From assembly GCF_025200715.1 (NCBI RefSeq), contig NZ_CP104144.1:1364001-1428000 (forward strand): DNA of 64,000 bases. The letters run 5' to 3'. Below, one piece after another: positions 45,419 through 53,404 of the stretch. The notes beneath the pieces were generated by a model. The model was given only the letters and a program-made list of their open reading frames with translations, made no database searches and was not told the DNA's origin. Numbering within the stretch: position 1 is the first letter of the stretch; every line of letters starts with the position of its first letter. Position numbers and translations under genes: made by a program. This stretch comes from Rhizobium sullae (GTDB lineage: Bacteria > Pseudomonadota > Alphaproteobacteria > Rhizobiales > Rhizobiaceae).

Positions 45419-45450
45419 GGGCCGGCGGCGCTGAAGCGAACCGCCGGCCC
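45419..45450 (+). repeat. Strong GC hairpin between the two binding-protein genes
   Basis: A perfect 10-bp stem GGGCCGGCGG / CCGCCGGCCC with a 12-base loop lies 13 bases after the first binding-protein gene. No T-tract follows, so it is probably an mRNA-stabilising or attenuating structure that raises expression of the first protein over the rest of the operon. Confidence 0.55.
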
Positions 45451-45499
45451 CCGCCCATTTCTGTCGCCGATGCGAATTCCGCGTCGATAGGAGCGCCCC

Positions 45500-46636
45500 A
45501 TGCGGTTTTCTGCAATCCGACACATCGCCGCCGTCCTTCTTGTCCTGGTCTCGGCACCCGCCATGGCAGCCGAGATCATCGATGTTGCCGGCCGCACGCT
45601 CGAGATCGACCTGCCGGCAAAACGCGTCATCGTTGGCGAGGCACGCCAGATCCATGTCATCGCCCCCCTCAAGGGTGACAAGACCTTTGATCAGATCGTC
45701 GGCTGGCGTGATGATCTGATCAAGAAGGATCCAGACAGCTACGCAGCCTATGCCGACGCCTTTCCGCAGATTACCGACCTGCCGCGTTTCGGTTACCTGC
45801 CGCAGGGCGAATTCAGCCTCGAAGCTGCAATTGCCCTTTCACCCGATGTCATCACCCTCAACCTCGAAGCTGAAAAATCCGCCAAGGAAAGCGGTTTCGA
45901 GGAACAGGCAGCCGCCGCCGGTATAAAAATCGTGTATCTCGATTTCCGCCTCGATCCGGTTCGCAACACCGAGGCGTCGATCGAACTGCTCGGCCGACTG
46001 TTCGGCGCCGAAGATCGCGCCGAGGAATTCATTGCCTATCGGCGCGCTGAAATCGCCCGCGTGGCCGACAGGCTCGCAAAGATCAAGGACCTGAAGCGCC
46101 CGAACGTGTTTGTCGAGCGGGCGCCGGGCATTTCCGGGGAGAACAACTGCTGCCGCACCTTCGGACCGGTCAATTTCGGTGCCATGGTGGAAGAGGCCGG
46201 CGGCCACAATATCGCATCCGATGTCCTTGCCACGACCTTCGGCGATCTCAACCCGGAACAGCTCGTCGTGTCCGATCCCGAACATGTGATTGTCACCGGC
46301 TCGAACTGGAAAGCCGAATCCGACATCAACCAGTTCGTCCCGGTGGGCCGTAATGCGGATATGTCGCTCGCACGCGATAGGCTCGCAAAGCTGATGACGC
46401 GCACGCCCTTTCCGGCGCTGAAGGCTGTCAAGAACGGACAGGTTCACGCCGTGTGGCACCAATTCTACGGCGCACCATACGAATTCTATCCGATCCAGCA
46501 GTTCGCGAAGTGGTTTCATCCCGAGCTGTTTGCCGATCTCGATCCCGACCGGACGTTCAAGGAATTCCACGAAAAGTTCCTTCCAGTCACCTTCAAGCCT
46601 GGGTATTTCGTGTCGCTGGAACGAGGATCGAACTGA
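45500..46636 (+). CDS. Periplasmic binding protein 2 of the same importer
   Basis: 378 residues, a paralogue of the preceding protein along its whole length: EIIDVAGRTLEIDLPAKRVIVG, GWRDDLIKKDPDSYAAY and HPELFADLDPDRTFKEFHEKFLPV (given in part) align with the first copy. The signal peptide ends AMA before AEII. The Cys-Cys pair is kept (SGENNCCRTFG). AGGAG at 45489-45493 precedes the ATG. Two binding proteins for one permease suggest two related ligands or a tandem duplication that diverged. The stop overlaps the permease ATG by one base. Confidence 0.88.
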   Translation: MRFSAIRHIAAVLLVLVSAPAMAAEIIDVAGRTLEIDLPAKRVIVGEARQIHVIAPLKGDKTFDQIVGWRDDLIKKDPDSYAAYADAFPQITDLPRFGYLPQGEFSLEAAIALSPDVITLNLEAEKSAKESGFEEQAAAAGIKIVYLDFRLDPVRNTEASIELLGRLFGAEDRAEEFIAYRRAEIARVADRLAKIKDLKRPNVFVERAPGISGENNCCRTFGPVNFGAMVEEAGGHNIASDVLATTFGDLNPEQLVVSDPEHVIVTGSNWKAESDINQFVPVGRNADMSLARDRLAKLMTRTPFPALKAVKNGQVHAVWHQFYGAPYEFYPIQQFAKWFHPELFADLDPDRTFKEFHEKFLPVTFKPGYFVSLERGSN

Positions 46637-47703
46637 TGGCCGAGGCAACAGAAACACTTATCGAACCGGCGGGGCGCGAGCGATATCGCGCGCTTGCGGC
46701 ACGCAGAATCCTGATCCTCAGCGGACTGGTTGCCGCGCTGTGCCTCAGTGTTGCGGCCGACATGGCGCTTGGCCCGGCGCGTTATGGTCTTTCGGAGGTG
46801 ATCTCGGCAATCTTCAGCCCCGGCGACGTGGCAAACCAATTGCGGGTCGTTATCTGGGACATCCGCATGCCCATCGCGCTGATGGCGGTCACCGTTGGCG
46901 CCTCGCTCTCGGTCGCCGGTGCGCAGATGCAGACGATCCTCTCCAATCCGCTGGCAAGCCCCTTTACGCTGGGCATTTCGGCGGCCGCCAGTTTCGGCGC
47001 AGCTCTCGCGCTCGTTGGCGGTGTGGCCCTGTTTCCCGGCGCCATCGAATACATGGTGCCGCTTAATGCCTTCGTGATGGCGATGGTCGCGGCCCTCTTC
47101 ATCCACTTCGCGTCAACGATGCGCGGCGTCAGCGTCGAAACCATCATACTGCTCGGCATTGCCCTGGTCTTCACGTTCAACGCGGCCCTCTCCCTCCTCG
47201 AATATCTGGCCTCCGAACAGGCGCTTGCGGCGGTCGTCTTCTGGACCATGGGCAGCCTGACGAAGGCCACCTGGGCCAAGGTCTATTTCACCGGGGCCGT
47301 ACTTCTCGTCACTGTACCTCTCTTCATGAAGGATGCCTGGGCGCTGACTGCCCTTCGCCTCGGCGATGACAAGGCGGCCAGCATGGGCGTCAACGTCCGC
47401 CGGCTGCGGCTGCAGACGATGATGATCGTCAGCCTACTTGCGGCAATTCCGGTCTCCTTCGTCGGCACCATCGGCTTCGTCGGGCTTGTCGGACCGCACA
47501 TCGCCCGCATGCTGGTTGGAGAAGACCAGCGCTTTTTCCTTCCTGGAGCCGTCATCTGCGGCGCACTTCTCCTGTCGGTGACGTCGGTCGTCAGCAAGAT
47601 GCTCATTCCCGGTGCGATCCTTCCGATCGGCGTGATCACCGCGCTGGTCGGCGTTCCCTTCTTCTTCGTCCTCATATTCAGCAATCGGAGGCGCGCATGG
47701 TAG
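46636..47703 (+). CDS. FecCD-family importer permease
   Basis: 355 residues from the ATG at 46636, which overlaps the preceding stop (TGATG). After a short polar tail there are about nine or ten membrane helices. Family landmarks are RMPIALMAVTVGASLSVAGAQMQTILSNPLA (motif in part: GAQMQTILSNPLA) near the start and the EAA-like GFVGLVGPHIARMLVGEDQR near the C-terminus. As only one permease gene is present, it should work as a homodimer with the following ATPase. It overlaps the ATPase by seven bases. Confidence 0.93.
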   Translation: MAEATETLIEPAGRERYRALAARRILILSGLVAALCLSVAADMALGPARYGLSEVISAIFSPGDVANQLRVVIWDIRMPIALMAVTVGASLSVAGAQMQTILSNPLASPFTLGISAAASFGAALALVGGVALFPGAIEYMVPLNAFVMAMVAALFIHFASTMRGVSVETIILLGIALVFTFNAALSLLEYLASEQALAAVVFWTMGSLTKATWAKVYFTGAVLLVTVPLFMKDAWALTALRLGDDKAASMGVNVRRLRLQTMMIVSLLAAIPVSFVGTIGFVGLVGPHIARMLVGEDQRFFLPGAVICGALLLSVTSVVSKMLIPGAILPIGVITALVGVPFFFVLIFSNRRRAW

Positions 47704-48449
47704 CGCTTGCGCTTCAGGACGTCGGCGCCGCATACGGCCGCAGGACGGTGCTTTCCAGCGTTAGTACGGACCTGCTCCAGAGCGGCAGCGTGACGGCGGT
47801 GATCGGCCCCAATGCCGCGGGCAAATCGACATTGTTCAAACGCATCGCCTCGTTGATCCCCGGGCCGGGGCTTGTCGAGCTCTCCGGTACGGAGCGCGGA
47901 CCGAGAACGGTGTGCTACATGCCGCAGGATACCGGAGCCAACGCGGTGCTAACGGTCTATGAATCGATCCTATTGTCGGCCAAGCAGGGCGGCGGCTGGC
48001 GCGTTCACGACGATGAGCTCGCGGAAATCGACGCCGTCCTGAAAGCACTGCGGATTGAGGATCTCGCGTTCCGGGAGCTTGGAGAGCTCTCCGGCGGGCA
48101 GCGGCAGTTGGTCTCGCTGGCGCAGGCGCTCGTGCGCCAGCCCGAGGTTCTTCTCATGGATGAGCCGACCTCGGCGCTCGATCTGCATCGCCAGGTGGAT
48201 GTCCTTACCTTCATCTCCGATCTGGCCGCACGCAAGGGCATGATCGTGCTGGTCGCTCTCCACGACCTCAACCACGCTCTTCGTTACTGTCAGAATACGA
48301 TCGTGATTGCTGACGGTTCGATGGCGATCAGCGGCGAGACATCGGCTGTCATCACGGCCGAAATGCTCCGCGACATCTACAAAGTAGCGGCCCGCATCGA
48401 AACCTGCTCACAGGGACGAGCGCTCGTCATCGTCGATAACGCCATATAG
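47697..48449 (+). CDS. FecCD-type importer ATPase (FepC/FhuC-like)
   Basis: 250 residues with Walker A GPNAAGKST, signature LSGGQRQLVSLAQAL, Walker B VLLMDEPTSALD and switch His in LVALHDLNHAL. These match the siderophore/haem ATPase group. It ends the operon of two binding proteins, permease and ATPase. A 22-bp perfect palindrome lies 12 bases after the stop. Confidence 0.93.
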   Translation: MVALALQDVGAAYGRRTVLSSVSTDLLQSGSVTAVIGPNAAGKSTLFKRIASLIPGPGLVELSGTERGPRTVCYMPQDTGANAVLTVYESILLSAKQGGGWRVHDDELAEIDAVLKALRIEDLAFRELGELSGGQRQLVSLAQALVRQPEVLLMDEPTSALDLHRQVDVLTFISDLAARKGMIVLVALHDLNHALRYCQNTIVIADGSMAISGETSAVITAEMLRDIYKVAARIETCSQGRALVIVDNAI

Positions 48450-48461
48450 GCAGCTGAGCTT

Positions 48462-48483
48462 CATGACATCCATGGATGTCATG
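48462..48483. repeat. 22-bp perfect palindrome between convergent genes
   Basis: CATGACATCC ATGGATGTCATG reads the same on both strands. It lies between the importer ATPase (plus) and vapC (minus), so it may act as a two-way transcription barrier, although no T-tract flanks it. A protein-binding site is the other option. Confidence 0.5.
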
Positions 48484-48513
48484 TATGCATGCCCCTCGAC
48501 TTAGACGGGCGTG

Positions 48514-48918
48514 TCAGGGCACGGTGCGCGCATCTGTCTGTCTGAACTCATCGGCCGTAGCCAAAATGGGTACATCGAAGTATTTTGCGCAGGCATAATG
48601 GAGGCAATCGCCAAGGTTGAGGCCGCTGCGGCCCGAACGATAGCGATGCGCAGCGGAAAGAGCGAGACCGGTCGTTTCGCTCGCGGGCGGAAGATCGCGG
48701 ACTTCGATCCCGCGTTCGTCGAGGAACTCGATTACGATGGGCTCTACCTCTGCCACGACGAGACCGAACTTGTCGGGGCGGGCGAGGCCGAGCACCGCCT
48801 CCATCACTGCGACCGGGGACGTGAAAGCGTCCTTCGCGGCCACAATAGCATCAGAAACACGCTCCGCCTCCGGCTCGTCGGAGAGGAGCGCGATGATGGC
48901 GCAGGCATCGACGAACAT
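48514..48918 (-). CDS. vapC: VapC-type PIN-domain toxin
   Basis: 134 residues from the ATG at 48918. PIN-domain acidic residues are visible: FVDACAII (Asp), AVMEAVLG (Glu), LNLGDCLHYA (Asp) and LATADEF (Asp). VapC toxins are RNases, often cutting initiator tRNA or rRNA, neutralised by VapB. The start overlaps the antitoxin stop by one base (TGATG), the usual coupled arrangement. An upstream GTG at 48930 is unlikely. Confidence 0.9.
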   Translation of the reverse strand: MFVDACAIIALLSDEPEAERVSDAIVAAKDAFTSPVAVMEAVLGLARPDKFGLVVAEVEPIVIEFLDERGIEVRDLPPASETTGLALSAAHRYRSGRSGLNLGDCLHYACAKYFDVPILATADEFRQTDARTVP

Positions 48919-49160
48919 CAGTTTTCCCACATTTTGTCAAAAGCCTCGCGTGAAAGCGGTTTTCTCGCCGAAGAGCCGAGCGTAACCCCGTGCTTTTCGC
49001 GGAGCCGGGCGGCGGTCTGAAGCGGAGTCTCGACTTTCCGCCGGCGTTCGATCGCCTCTTTCATGGCAATGACGATCGCGTCGGTGACACTGACGCCGGC
49101 CATATGCGCGAACTTCCGCGTAAGCGTGTCCGCTTCGGGATTGTTGACGTTGATTGGCAT
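48918..49160 (-). CDS. vapB: VapB-type antitoxin (PSK/Rv0623 family)
   Basis: 80 residues. The N-terminus PINVNNPEADTLTRKFA and VSVTDAIVIAMKEAIERRR match the PSK-type antitoxin DNA-binding and dimerisation region; the C-terminus wraps the toxin. GGAGGG precedes the ATG at 49160. A 26-bp palindrome 28 bases upstream is the likely autoregulatory operator. Confidence 0.9.
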   Translation of the reverse strand: MPINVNNPEADTLTRKFAHMAGVSVTDAIVIAMKEAIERRRKVETPLQTAARLREKHGVTLGSSARKPLSREAFDKMWEN

Positions 49161-49188
49161 GGACCCTCCATGTAGGTAAACTGAAAAT

Positions 49189-49214
49189 GAATGTAGATTA
49201 TCTAATCTACATTC
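49189..49214. promoter_or_regulatory. VapBC operator palindrome
   Basis: Twelve-base perfect arms GAATGTAGATTA and TAATCTACATTC with a 2-base centre. The site lies just upstream of vapB in AT-rich sequence where the promoter should be. VapBC complexes commonly bind such inverted repeats to repress their own operon. Confidence 0.7.
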
Positions 49215-49492
49215 ACTAGGACAGAGGTGCTGAATTGGGGTTCCGGAAATCGGACCGGCGTTTTTAGCGGAAGTTAAGTCACGGATCGCTTCCGATCCGT
49301 ATTCCGGCCCCTGAACATTAAAAGGGAACCGATATACGGTAGAAAGTTCAAATCATGAACAGCCGACGTGCTTCCGCGCGGGAGGGCGGAACTTTACTCT
49401 TCGACTCGCCGATCGGAACGAGCAAAGAGCGGAAGTTCCCTCGATCCTGCGTGATGCCGGTTTTCGCCCCGAGGGCGGTCTAGAAAGTCCGA
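49215..49492. other. Intergenic gap
   Basis: 278 bases between vapB and tetR. No coding sequence or clear repeat was supported. Confidence 0.5.
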
Positions 49493-50077
49493 CTACTTGT
49501 CTGCGCTCGCGGTACGGATCAGCGACCGGGCCGCTTCCCCCGCGGCTTCGATGTATGCCGGATCGCGATGTAACAGAACGAGGGCGAACGAGCCATCCAG
49601 CAAGAGGACGATCTGTCGGGCAAGTTGCGGCGCTCCTGTCCCGATTCCTGCCGCCTCAAGAATGACCCGTAGCCAGTCCTCGACTTTCTTCTTGTGGGCA
49701 GTCCCGATTTTCATCGCGGGATGGCCGGGCATGTTGGCGAGTTCCGCTGCGGTACGCAGGAAACCGCAGCCTTTCCATTTCGGGTGGCGTGCCGAGCGGG
49801 CAAGATTGCGAAAGATGCCTTCCACCTTGTCTGCCGGTTCACCCTCGGTTTCCGCGAACCAGCGTTTGAACAAAGCGAGATTGGGCTGGTCGCGCGCTTC
49901 GAGATAGGCCCCTATGAGGTCGTCCTTGCTCGCGAAATGATAGTAGAGGGTACGCTTCGTGACGCCCGCCTTCTCGGCCACCGCATCGACGCTGACGCTT
50001 CTGATCCCCTCGTTGTAGAACAGCTTGGCTGCCGCCGAGATAATGCGTTCGCGCGTCGGGATCGTATCTGAGGCCAT
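49493..50077 (-). CDS. TetR-family transcriptional regulator
   Basis: 194 residues from the ATG at 50077. The helix-turn-helix VSVDAVAEKAGVTKRTLYYHF is canonical (quoted in part: AEKAGVTKRTLYYHF), with RERIISAAAKLFYNEGI before it. The ligand domain includes WKGCGFLRTAAELANMPGHPA. A palindrome at 50085-50108 lies between it and the divergent enoyl-CoA hydratase gene, so it likely represses both itself and that gene. The longer frame from 50146 would overlap the operator and is rejected. Confidence 0.9.
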   Translation of the reverse strand: MASDTIPTRERIISAAAKLFYNEGIRSVSVDAVAEKAGVTKRTLYYHFASKDDLIGAYLEARDQPNLALFKRWFAETEGEPADKVEGIFRNLARSARHPKWKGCGFLRTAAELANMPGHPAMKIGTAHKKKVEDWLRVILEAAGIGTGAPQLARQIVLLLDGSFALVLLHRDPAYIEAAGEAARSLIRTASADK

Positions 50078-50084
50078 GCAATCA

Positions 50085-50108
50085 TGTATACCGACTAGTG
50101 AATATACA
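50085..50108. promoter_or_regulatory. TetR operator-like palindrome
   Basis: TGTATA-N3-ACTAGT-N3-TATACA: outer arms pair perfectly and the centre ACTAGT is itself palindromic. It lies 8 bases from the tetR start and 56 bases before the hydratase ATG. Sites of the form ACCGACTAGT are common for this TetR group. Confidence 0.7.
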
Positions 50109-50163
50109 CAAGCGTCGGCTGGTGACATGTTCAGCGGGTTCAGCATGCCGGAAAGGAAACCGA

Positions 50164-51000
50164 ATGACCGACACTGTTCTGATCGAGAGCCGCGATGGAG
50201 TGGCCACCCTCACGCTCAATCGCCCCGAAAAACTCAACGCGCTCAACTACGCCCTGATCGACCGACTGCTCGCGATCCTCGACGCCATAGAAATTGACGA
50301 CTCGGTTCGTGCAGTCATCCTGACCGGCGCGGGCGAGCGTGCGTTCTCGGCAGGCGGCGATATCCACGAATTCTCCGAAAGCGTGGCGCGCGGCGGCGAT
50401 GCCGCCATGCGCGATTTCGTCACCCGCGGGCAGCGACTGACGGCGAGACTGGAAGCGTTCCGCAAACCCGTCATCGCGGCTGTCAACGGCCTTGCCTTTG
50501 GCGGAGGCTGCGAGATCACCGAGGCTGTCCCGCTCGCCATCGCCAGCGAACGTGCCCTGTTCGCCAAGCCCGAGATCAATCTCGGAATGCCGCCGACCTT
50601 TGGTGGAACGCAGCGCCTGCCGAGGTTGGCCGGACGCAAGCGTGCGCTCGAATTGCTGCTGACGGGCGACACGTTCTCGCCGCAGCGCGCCCTCGAACTT
50701 GGTCTGGTCAACCAGGTGGTCCCGCATGACGACCTGAGGCTTGCGGCGCATGAGCTCGCACGACGCATCATGCGTCATTCCCCGTTGGCAGCCGCGAGTA
50801 TTCTGACGGCGGTAACGCGCGGTATCAACCTGAGTATCGCGGAGGGGCTATTGATCGAGGGCGAACAATTCGCCCGTATGGCACCAACCGCCGATCTGCG
50901 CGAGGGGCTTGATGCCTGGATTGCGCGACGCAAGCCGAACTATCCCTGTTCGTGGTCTGCGGCGGCTTCGGCCGTAAGGCGGAAGCCGATTTCACCGTAG
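50164..51000 (+). CDS. Enoyl-CoA hydratase/isomerase family protein
   Basis: 278 residues from the ATG at 50164. Crotonase motifs: LNRPEKLNALN, RAFSAGGDIHEF (first oxyanion loop), AVNGLAFGGGCEI (second oxyanion loop) and PEINLGMPPTFGGTQRLPR. One usual catalytic Glu position is filled in the PEINLGMPP loop. The normal family ending RRKPNY is followed by 13 extra residues (CSWSAAASAVRRK...) that come from reading an out-of-frame fragment of a dehydrogenase gene. The authentic C-terminus was therefore probably lost or shifted by a deletion. It is divergent from TetR, its probable regulator. Confidence 0.88.
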   Translation: MTDTVLIESRDGVATLTLNRPEKLNALNYALIDRLLAILDAIEIDDSVRAVILTGAGERAFSAGGDIHEFSESVARGGDAAMRDFVTRGQRLTARLEAFRKPVIAAVNGLAFGGGCEITEAVPLAIASERALFAKPEINLGMPPTFGGTQRLPRLAGRKRALELLLTGDTFSPQRALELGLVNQVVPHDDLRLAAHELARRIMRHSPLAAASILTAVTRGINLSIAEGLLIEGEQFARMAPTADLREGLDAWIARRKPNYPCSWSAAASAVRRKPISP

Positions 51001-51230
51001 ACGCCGTGTCCCCGTCCAAGGAAGTGGAAGGCCGTCCAGTCAAGATGATCTGGTGCCGCGAAGCCGACATTCAGCACTGCAAGTTTCGGCCGCTCGAGGC
51101 ATAGCAGGTGCGGGTTCTCCTTGATGCTGCTGGCGATATCGTCGGTTGGCGGCACCGGGTCGTGGTGGACTCCATTTCCGCCCACACTCTTCCGGAAGTA
51201 TTCGAAGAGGATGGCGGGGCGGGCTGACGA
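50946..51230 (+). pseudogene. Remnant of a xanthine-dehydrogenase-type molybdopterin subunit (isoquinoline 1-oxidoreductase-like)
   Basis: A plus-strand frame starting inside the hydratase's last codons encodes LFVVCGGFGRKAEADFTVDA, then RPVKMIWCREADIQHCKFRP, matching the GGGFGR, RPVK-W-RE-DI-H and FRP motifs of molybdenum hydroxylase large subunits. Stops occur at 51102 and 51225, with recognisable sequence continuing between them (VLLDAAGDIVGWRHRVVV). Only about 95 codons of a protein of roughly 750 residues remain. It is non-functional and marks a deletion next to the hydratase gene. Confidence 0.75.
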
Positions 51231-51376
51231 ATGTCGCTGGCCGAGAGGAACGGTGGCGCATCTCACCATTCATTAGAGGCGCCAAACTTCAATTGCGGTG
51301 GCTCTATGGGGCCCCTCCCTTGAGCCCCATCCAGCCGTCCGAACATCAATTGCAGCTTGAGCGTGACCTCTTGCGA

Positions 51377-52036
51377 TTAGCCGGCCGGCTGCCTCGTCTT
51401 TCTCAGGTATGGAAGGACGGTGTCAAAGGAGCCGAAGCGCGTAATCGCATCTTCGTTCGAAACAGCGGCCGTTATGATCACATCTTCGCCCAGCTGCCAG
51501 TTTGCCGGCGTCGCCACCTGGTGCTTGGCCGTCAACTGAATGGAGTCGATGGCGCGCAAGATTTCGTTGAAGTTGCGGCCCGTCGTCATCGGATAAGTGA
51601 GGATGAGCTTGATCTTCTTATCGGGGCCGATGATGAAGACGGAACGCACGGTGGCATTGTCGGCAGGCGTGCGACCTTCGGAGCTCTCGCCTGCGCCAGC
51701 CGGCAGCATGTCGTAGAGCTTGGCAACATTGAGATCCTTATCGCCGATCAGCGGATAGCCGACATCGAATCCGGTGGCCGTCTTAATATCGCTCTTCCAC
51801 TTACCGTGGCTTTCGACCGGATCGACGGATATGCCGATGATCTTGACGCCACGTTTGCTGAATTCCTGCTCGAGTCCGGCCATTGCGCCGAGTTCTGTCG
51901 TGCAGACCGGCGTGAAGTTTTTCGGATGCGAGAACAACACCGCCCAGCCGTCGCCGATCCACTCATGGAAACGGATCGGTCCCTGCGTCGTCTCGGCGGA
52001 GAAATCTGGTGCAATATCGTTGATACGAAGGCTCAT
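51377..52036 (-). CDS. 1-Cys peroxiredoxin (Prx6 type)
   Basis: 219 residues. The peroxidatic Cys45 lies in FTPVCTTELG with the SHPKNFTP approach typical of Prx6-type enzymes. No second Cys is present. The C-terminal domain (NFNEILRAIDSIQLT and NWQLGEDVII) is complete. It reduces peroxides and needs an external reductant. Start MSLRINDIAPDF at 52036. It is monocistronic, followed by a pseudogene region. Confidence 0.95.
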   Translation of the reverse strand: MSLRINDIAPDFSAETTQGPIRFHEWIGDGWAVLFSHPKNFTPVCTTELGAMAGLEQEFSKRGVKIIGISVDPVESHGKWKSDIKTATGFDVGYPLIGDKDLNVAKLYDMLPAGAGESSEGRTPADNATVRSVFIIGPDKKIKLILTYPMTTGRNFNEILRAIDSIQLTAKHQVATPANWQLGEDVIITAAVSNEDAITRFGSFDTVLPYLRKTRQPAG

Positions 52037-52140
52037 GGGTCGGTTCCTCTATCGTTGGATTGCGGTTTGAATTCTATTTCCCGCTAGCGATATACGCTCA
52101 TCGTCACCGACGGCAAGCGGCTTGAATCCGGTTGGACGCT

Positions 52141-52725
52141 TCAAACATTGGTGACCAGTAGTGTAGGTTCAACCTTCCGCCGATGGCGGCAGCGGCTCTT
52201 CAAAGTCGCAAGCAGACCGTATCCGCTCGGCCAGCGCCCGAAACCGCTTGCAACATTGATGTGTCCGCCCAATCCGATGTTCCTGAGGTCAGATTTCCAG
52301 AGGCGCGCAAACATCGTCAACCGGTCAAGGCTCATGTAACTGTCGTTGAGACTGCCGACGACTATGCTTGGAAAGGGTAGCGCCTTGGTCGGCATCGTGC
52401 CGAAGTCCAGGTGGCCGGGATGGAGTGCTTCGGTCGATGGCAGATCGCATGGTGCAACAAGAAGAGCACCCTTGACACGCTGAGCCGATAGCCGTCCTGC
52501 CAGCCGGGCGGCCAAAACGCAACCGAGACTATGGGCAACGATGTAGGCATCGTCCTCATCGGCTAGCGCCTCCTCAAGTCTGAGCATCCAGTCGTGCAAA
52601 CGGGGCCTATCCCAATCGTCCTGTTCGACGAGGCGGCTGTCCGGATGCTCCTTCAGCCAATAGTGCTGCCAGTGCGTCTCGCCTGATCCAAAGAGGCCGG
52701 GGAGAATGAGTATCCTGCTCATCAC
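52141..52725 (-). CDS. RBBP9/YdeN-family serine hydrolase
   Basis: 194 residues. It opens RILILPGLFGSGETHWQ, has nucleophile elbow AHSLGC (Ser66), an Asp in GSLNDSYMS and a His in LGGHINVASG, all hallmarks of the RBBP9/YdeN family (PF06821). It has no signal peptide, so it is cytoplasmic. Function of the family in bacteria is poorly known. The C-terminus after GYGLL is slightly longer and basic (KSRCRHRRK) compared with relatives. A second ATG one codon in is also possible. Confidence 0.88.
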   Translation of the reverse strand: MMSRILILPGLFGSGETHWQHYWLKEHPDSRLVEQDDWDRPRLHDWMLRLEEALADEDDAYIVAHSLGCVLAARLAGRLSAQRVKGALLVAPCDLPSTEALHPGHLDFGTMPTKALPFPSIVVGSLNDSYMSLDRLTMFARLWKSDLRNIGLGGHINVASGFGRWPSGYGLLATLKSRCRHRRKVEPTLLVTNV

Positions 52726-52843
52726 GATACACCCCTTCGCAAGTCACAACTCGAAATGCCGCGCCAATATTTCGCGGCTGGGCGCAGGCTTGTCTGCATC
52801 GGATCATCCCCGTATCCGGTAAAAGATATCAAGCCGCTGAACG

Positions 52844-53404
52844 CTATTCGGCGGCCGCGAGAACCGGATTGGCTACGGGAAAGAAAGCCGCAAGTTCGCT
52901 CACAACCTCGCTAATCCTCTTTGAGAGAGGCTCCGACGAGACCTTGTAATCGGCAAAATCGCGATCCGATGCGTATAAGGCTGTCGGCAGAGTGTGCGAC
53001 ATGAAGAACCCGAAGAGCGGTCGCAATTGATGCTCGACCATCAGAGCATGCCGGTCGCCGCCGCCGGTTGCCGTGATGATGATCGGCTTTGCGCGCAATT
53101 CGTGGGGATCAATAAGGTCGATCAAATGCTTGAAGAGACCCGGATAGGACCCTTTGTACGTCGGCGAACCGATGACGAGCACGTCAGCGCTGACGATCGC
53201 ATCGATGACGCCCTTCGCCTGATCGTCCAGATCCTTTCGCCATAGCGCAGGGCCGAGCGATGGGCCGACATCGTGCAGATCATATACGGTACGGTCGAAG
53301 CCATATCTTTGCGCCGCACGATCCGCAACGTCTTGAACGAGCGCGTAAGTCTTCGAAGGGCGATTGAAGCTGCCGGCAATCCCAATCAGGCGCAGTGCGG
53401 CCAT
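52844..53404 (-). CDS. NADPH-dependent FMN reductase (MsuE/SsuE-like)
   Basis: 186 residues from the ATG at 53404, with AAAGGAAA just upstream. The flavin phosphate loop GIAGSFNRPSKTYALV and the FMN contact GSPTYKGSYPGLFKHLIDL (in part) match MsuE/SsuE reductases that supply reduced FMN to sulfonate monooxygenases. No monooxygenase gene is adjacent. The upstream region carries TCTAT-N7-ATAGA (about 53447-53463), a possible regulator site. The longer frame to 53437 is not needed. Confidence 0.88.
   Translation of the reverse strand: MAALRLIGIAGSFNRPSKTYALVQDVADRAAQRYGFDRTVYDLHDVGPSLGPALWRKDLDDQAKGVIDAIVSADVLVIGSPTYKGSYPGLFKHLIDLIDPHELRAKPIIITATGGGDRHALMVEHQLRPLFGFFMSHTLPTALYASDRDFADYKVSSEPLSKRISEVVSELAAFFPVANPVLAAAE

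Noticed and set aside
45403..45678. Small plus-strand frame between the two binding-protein genes
   Set aside because: It overlaps the hairpin and the start of the second gene and has no protein-like pattern.
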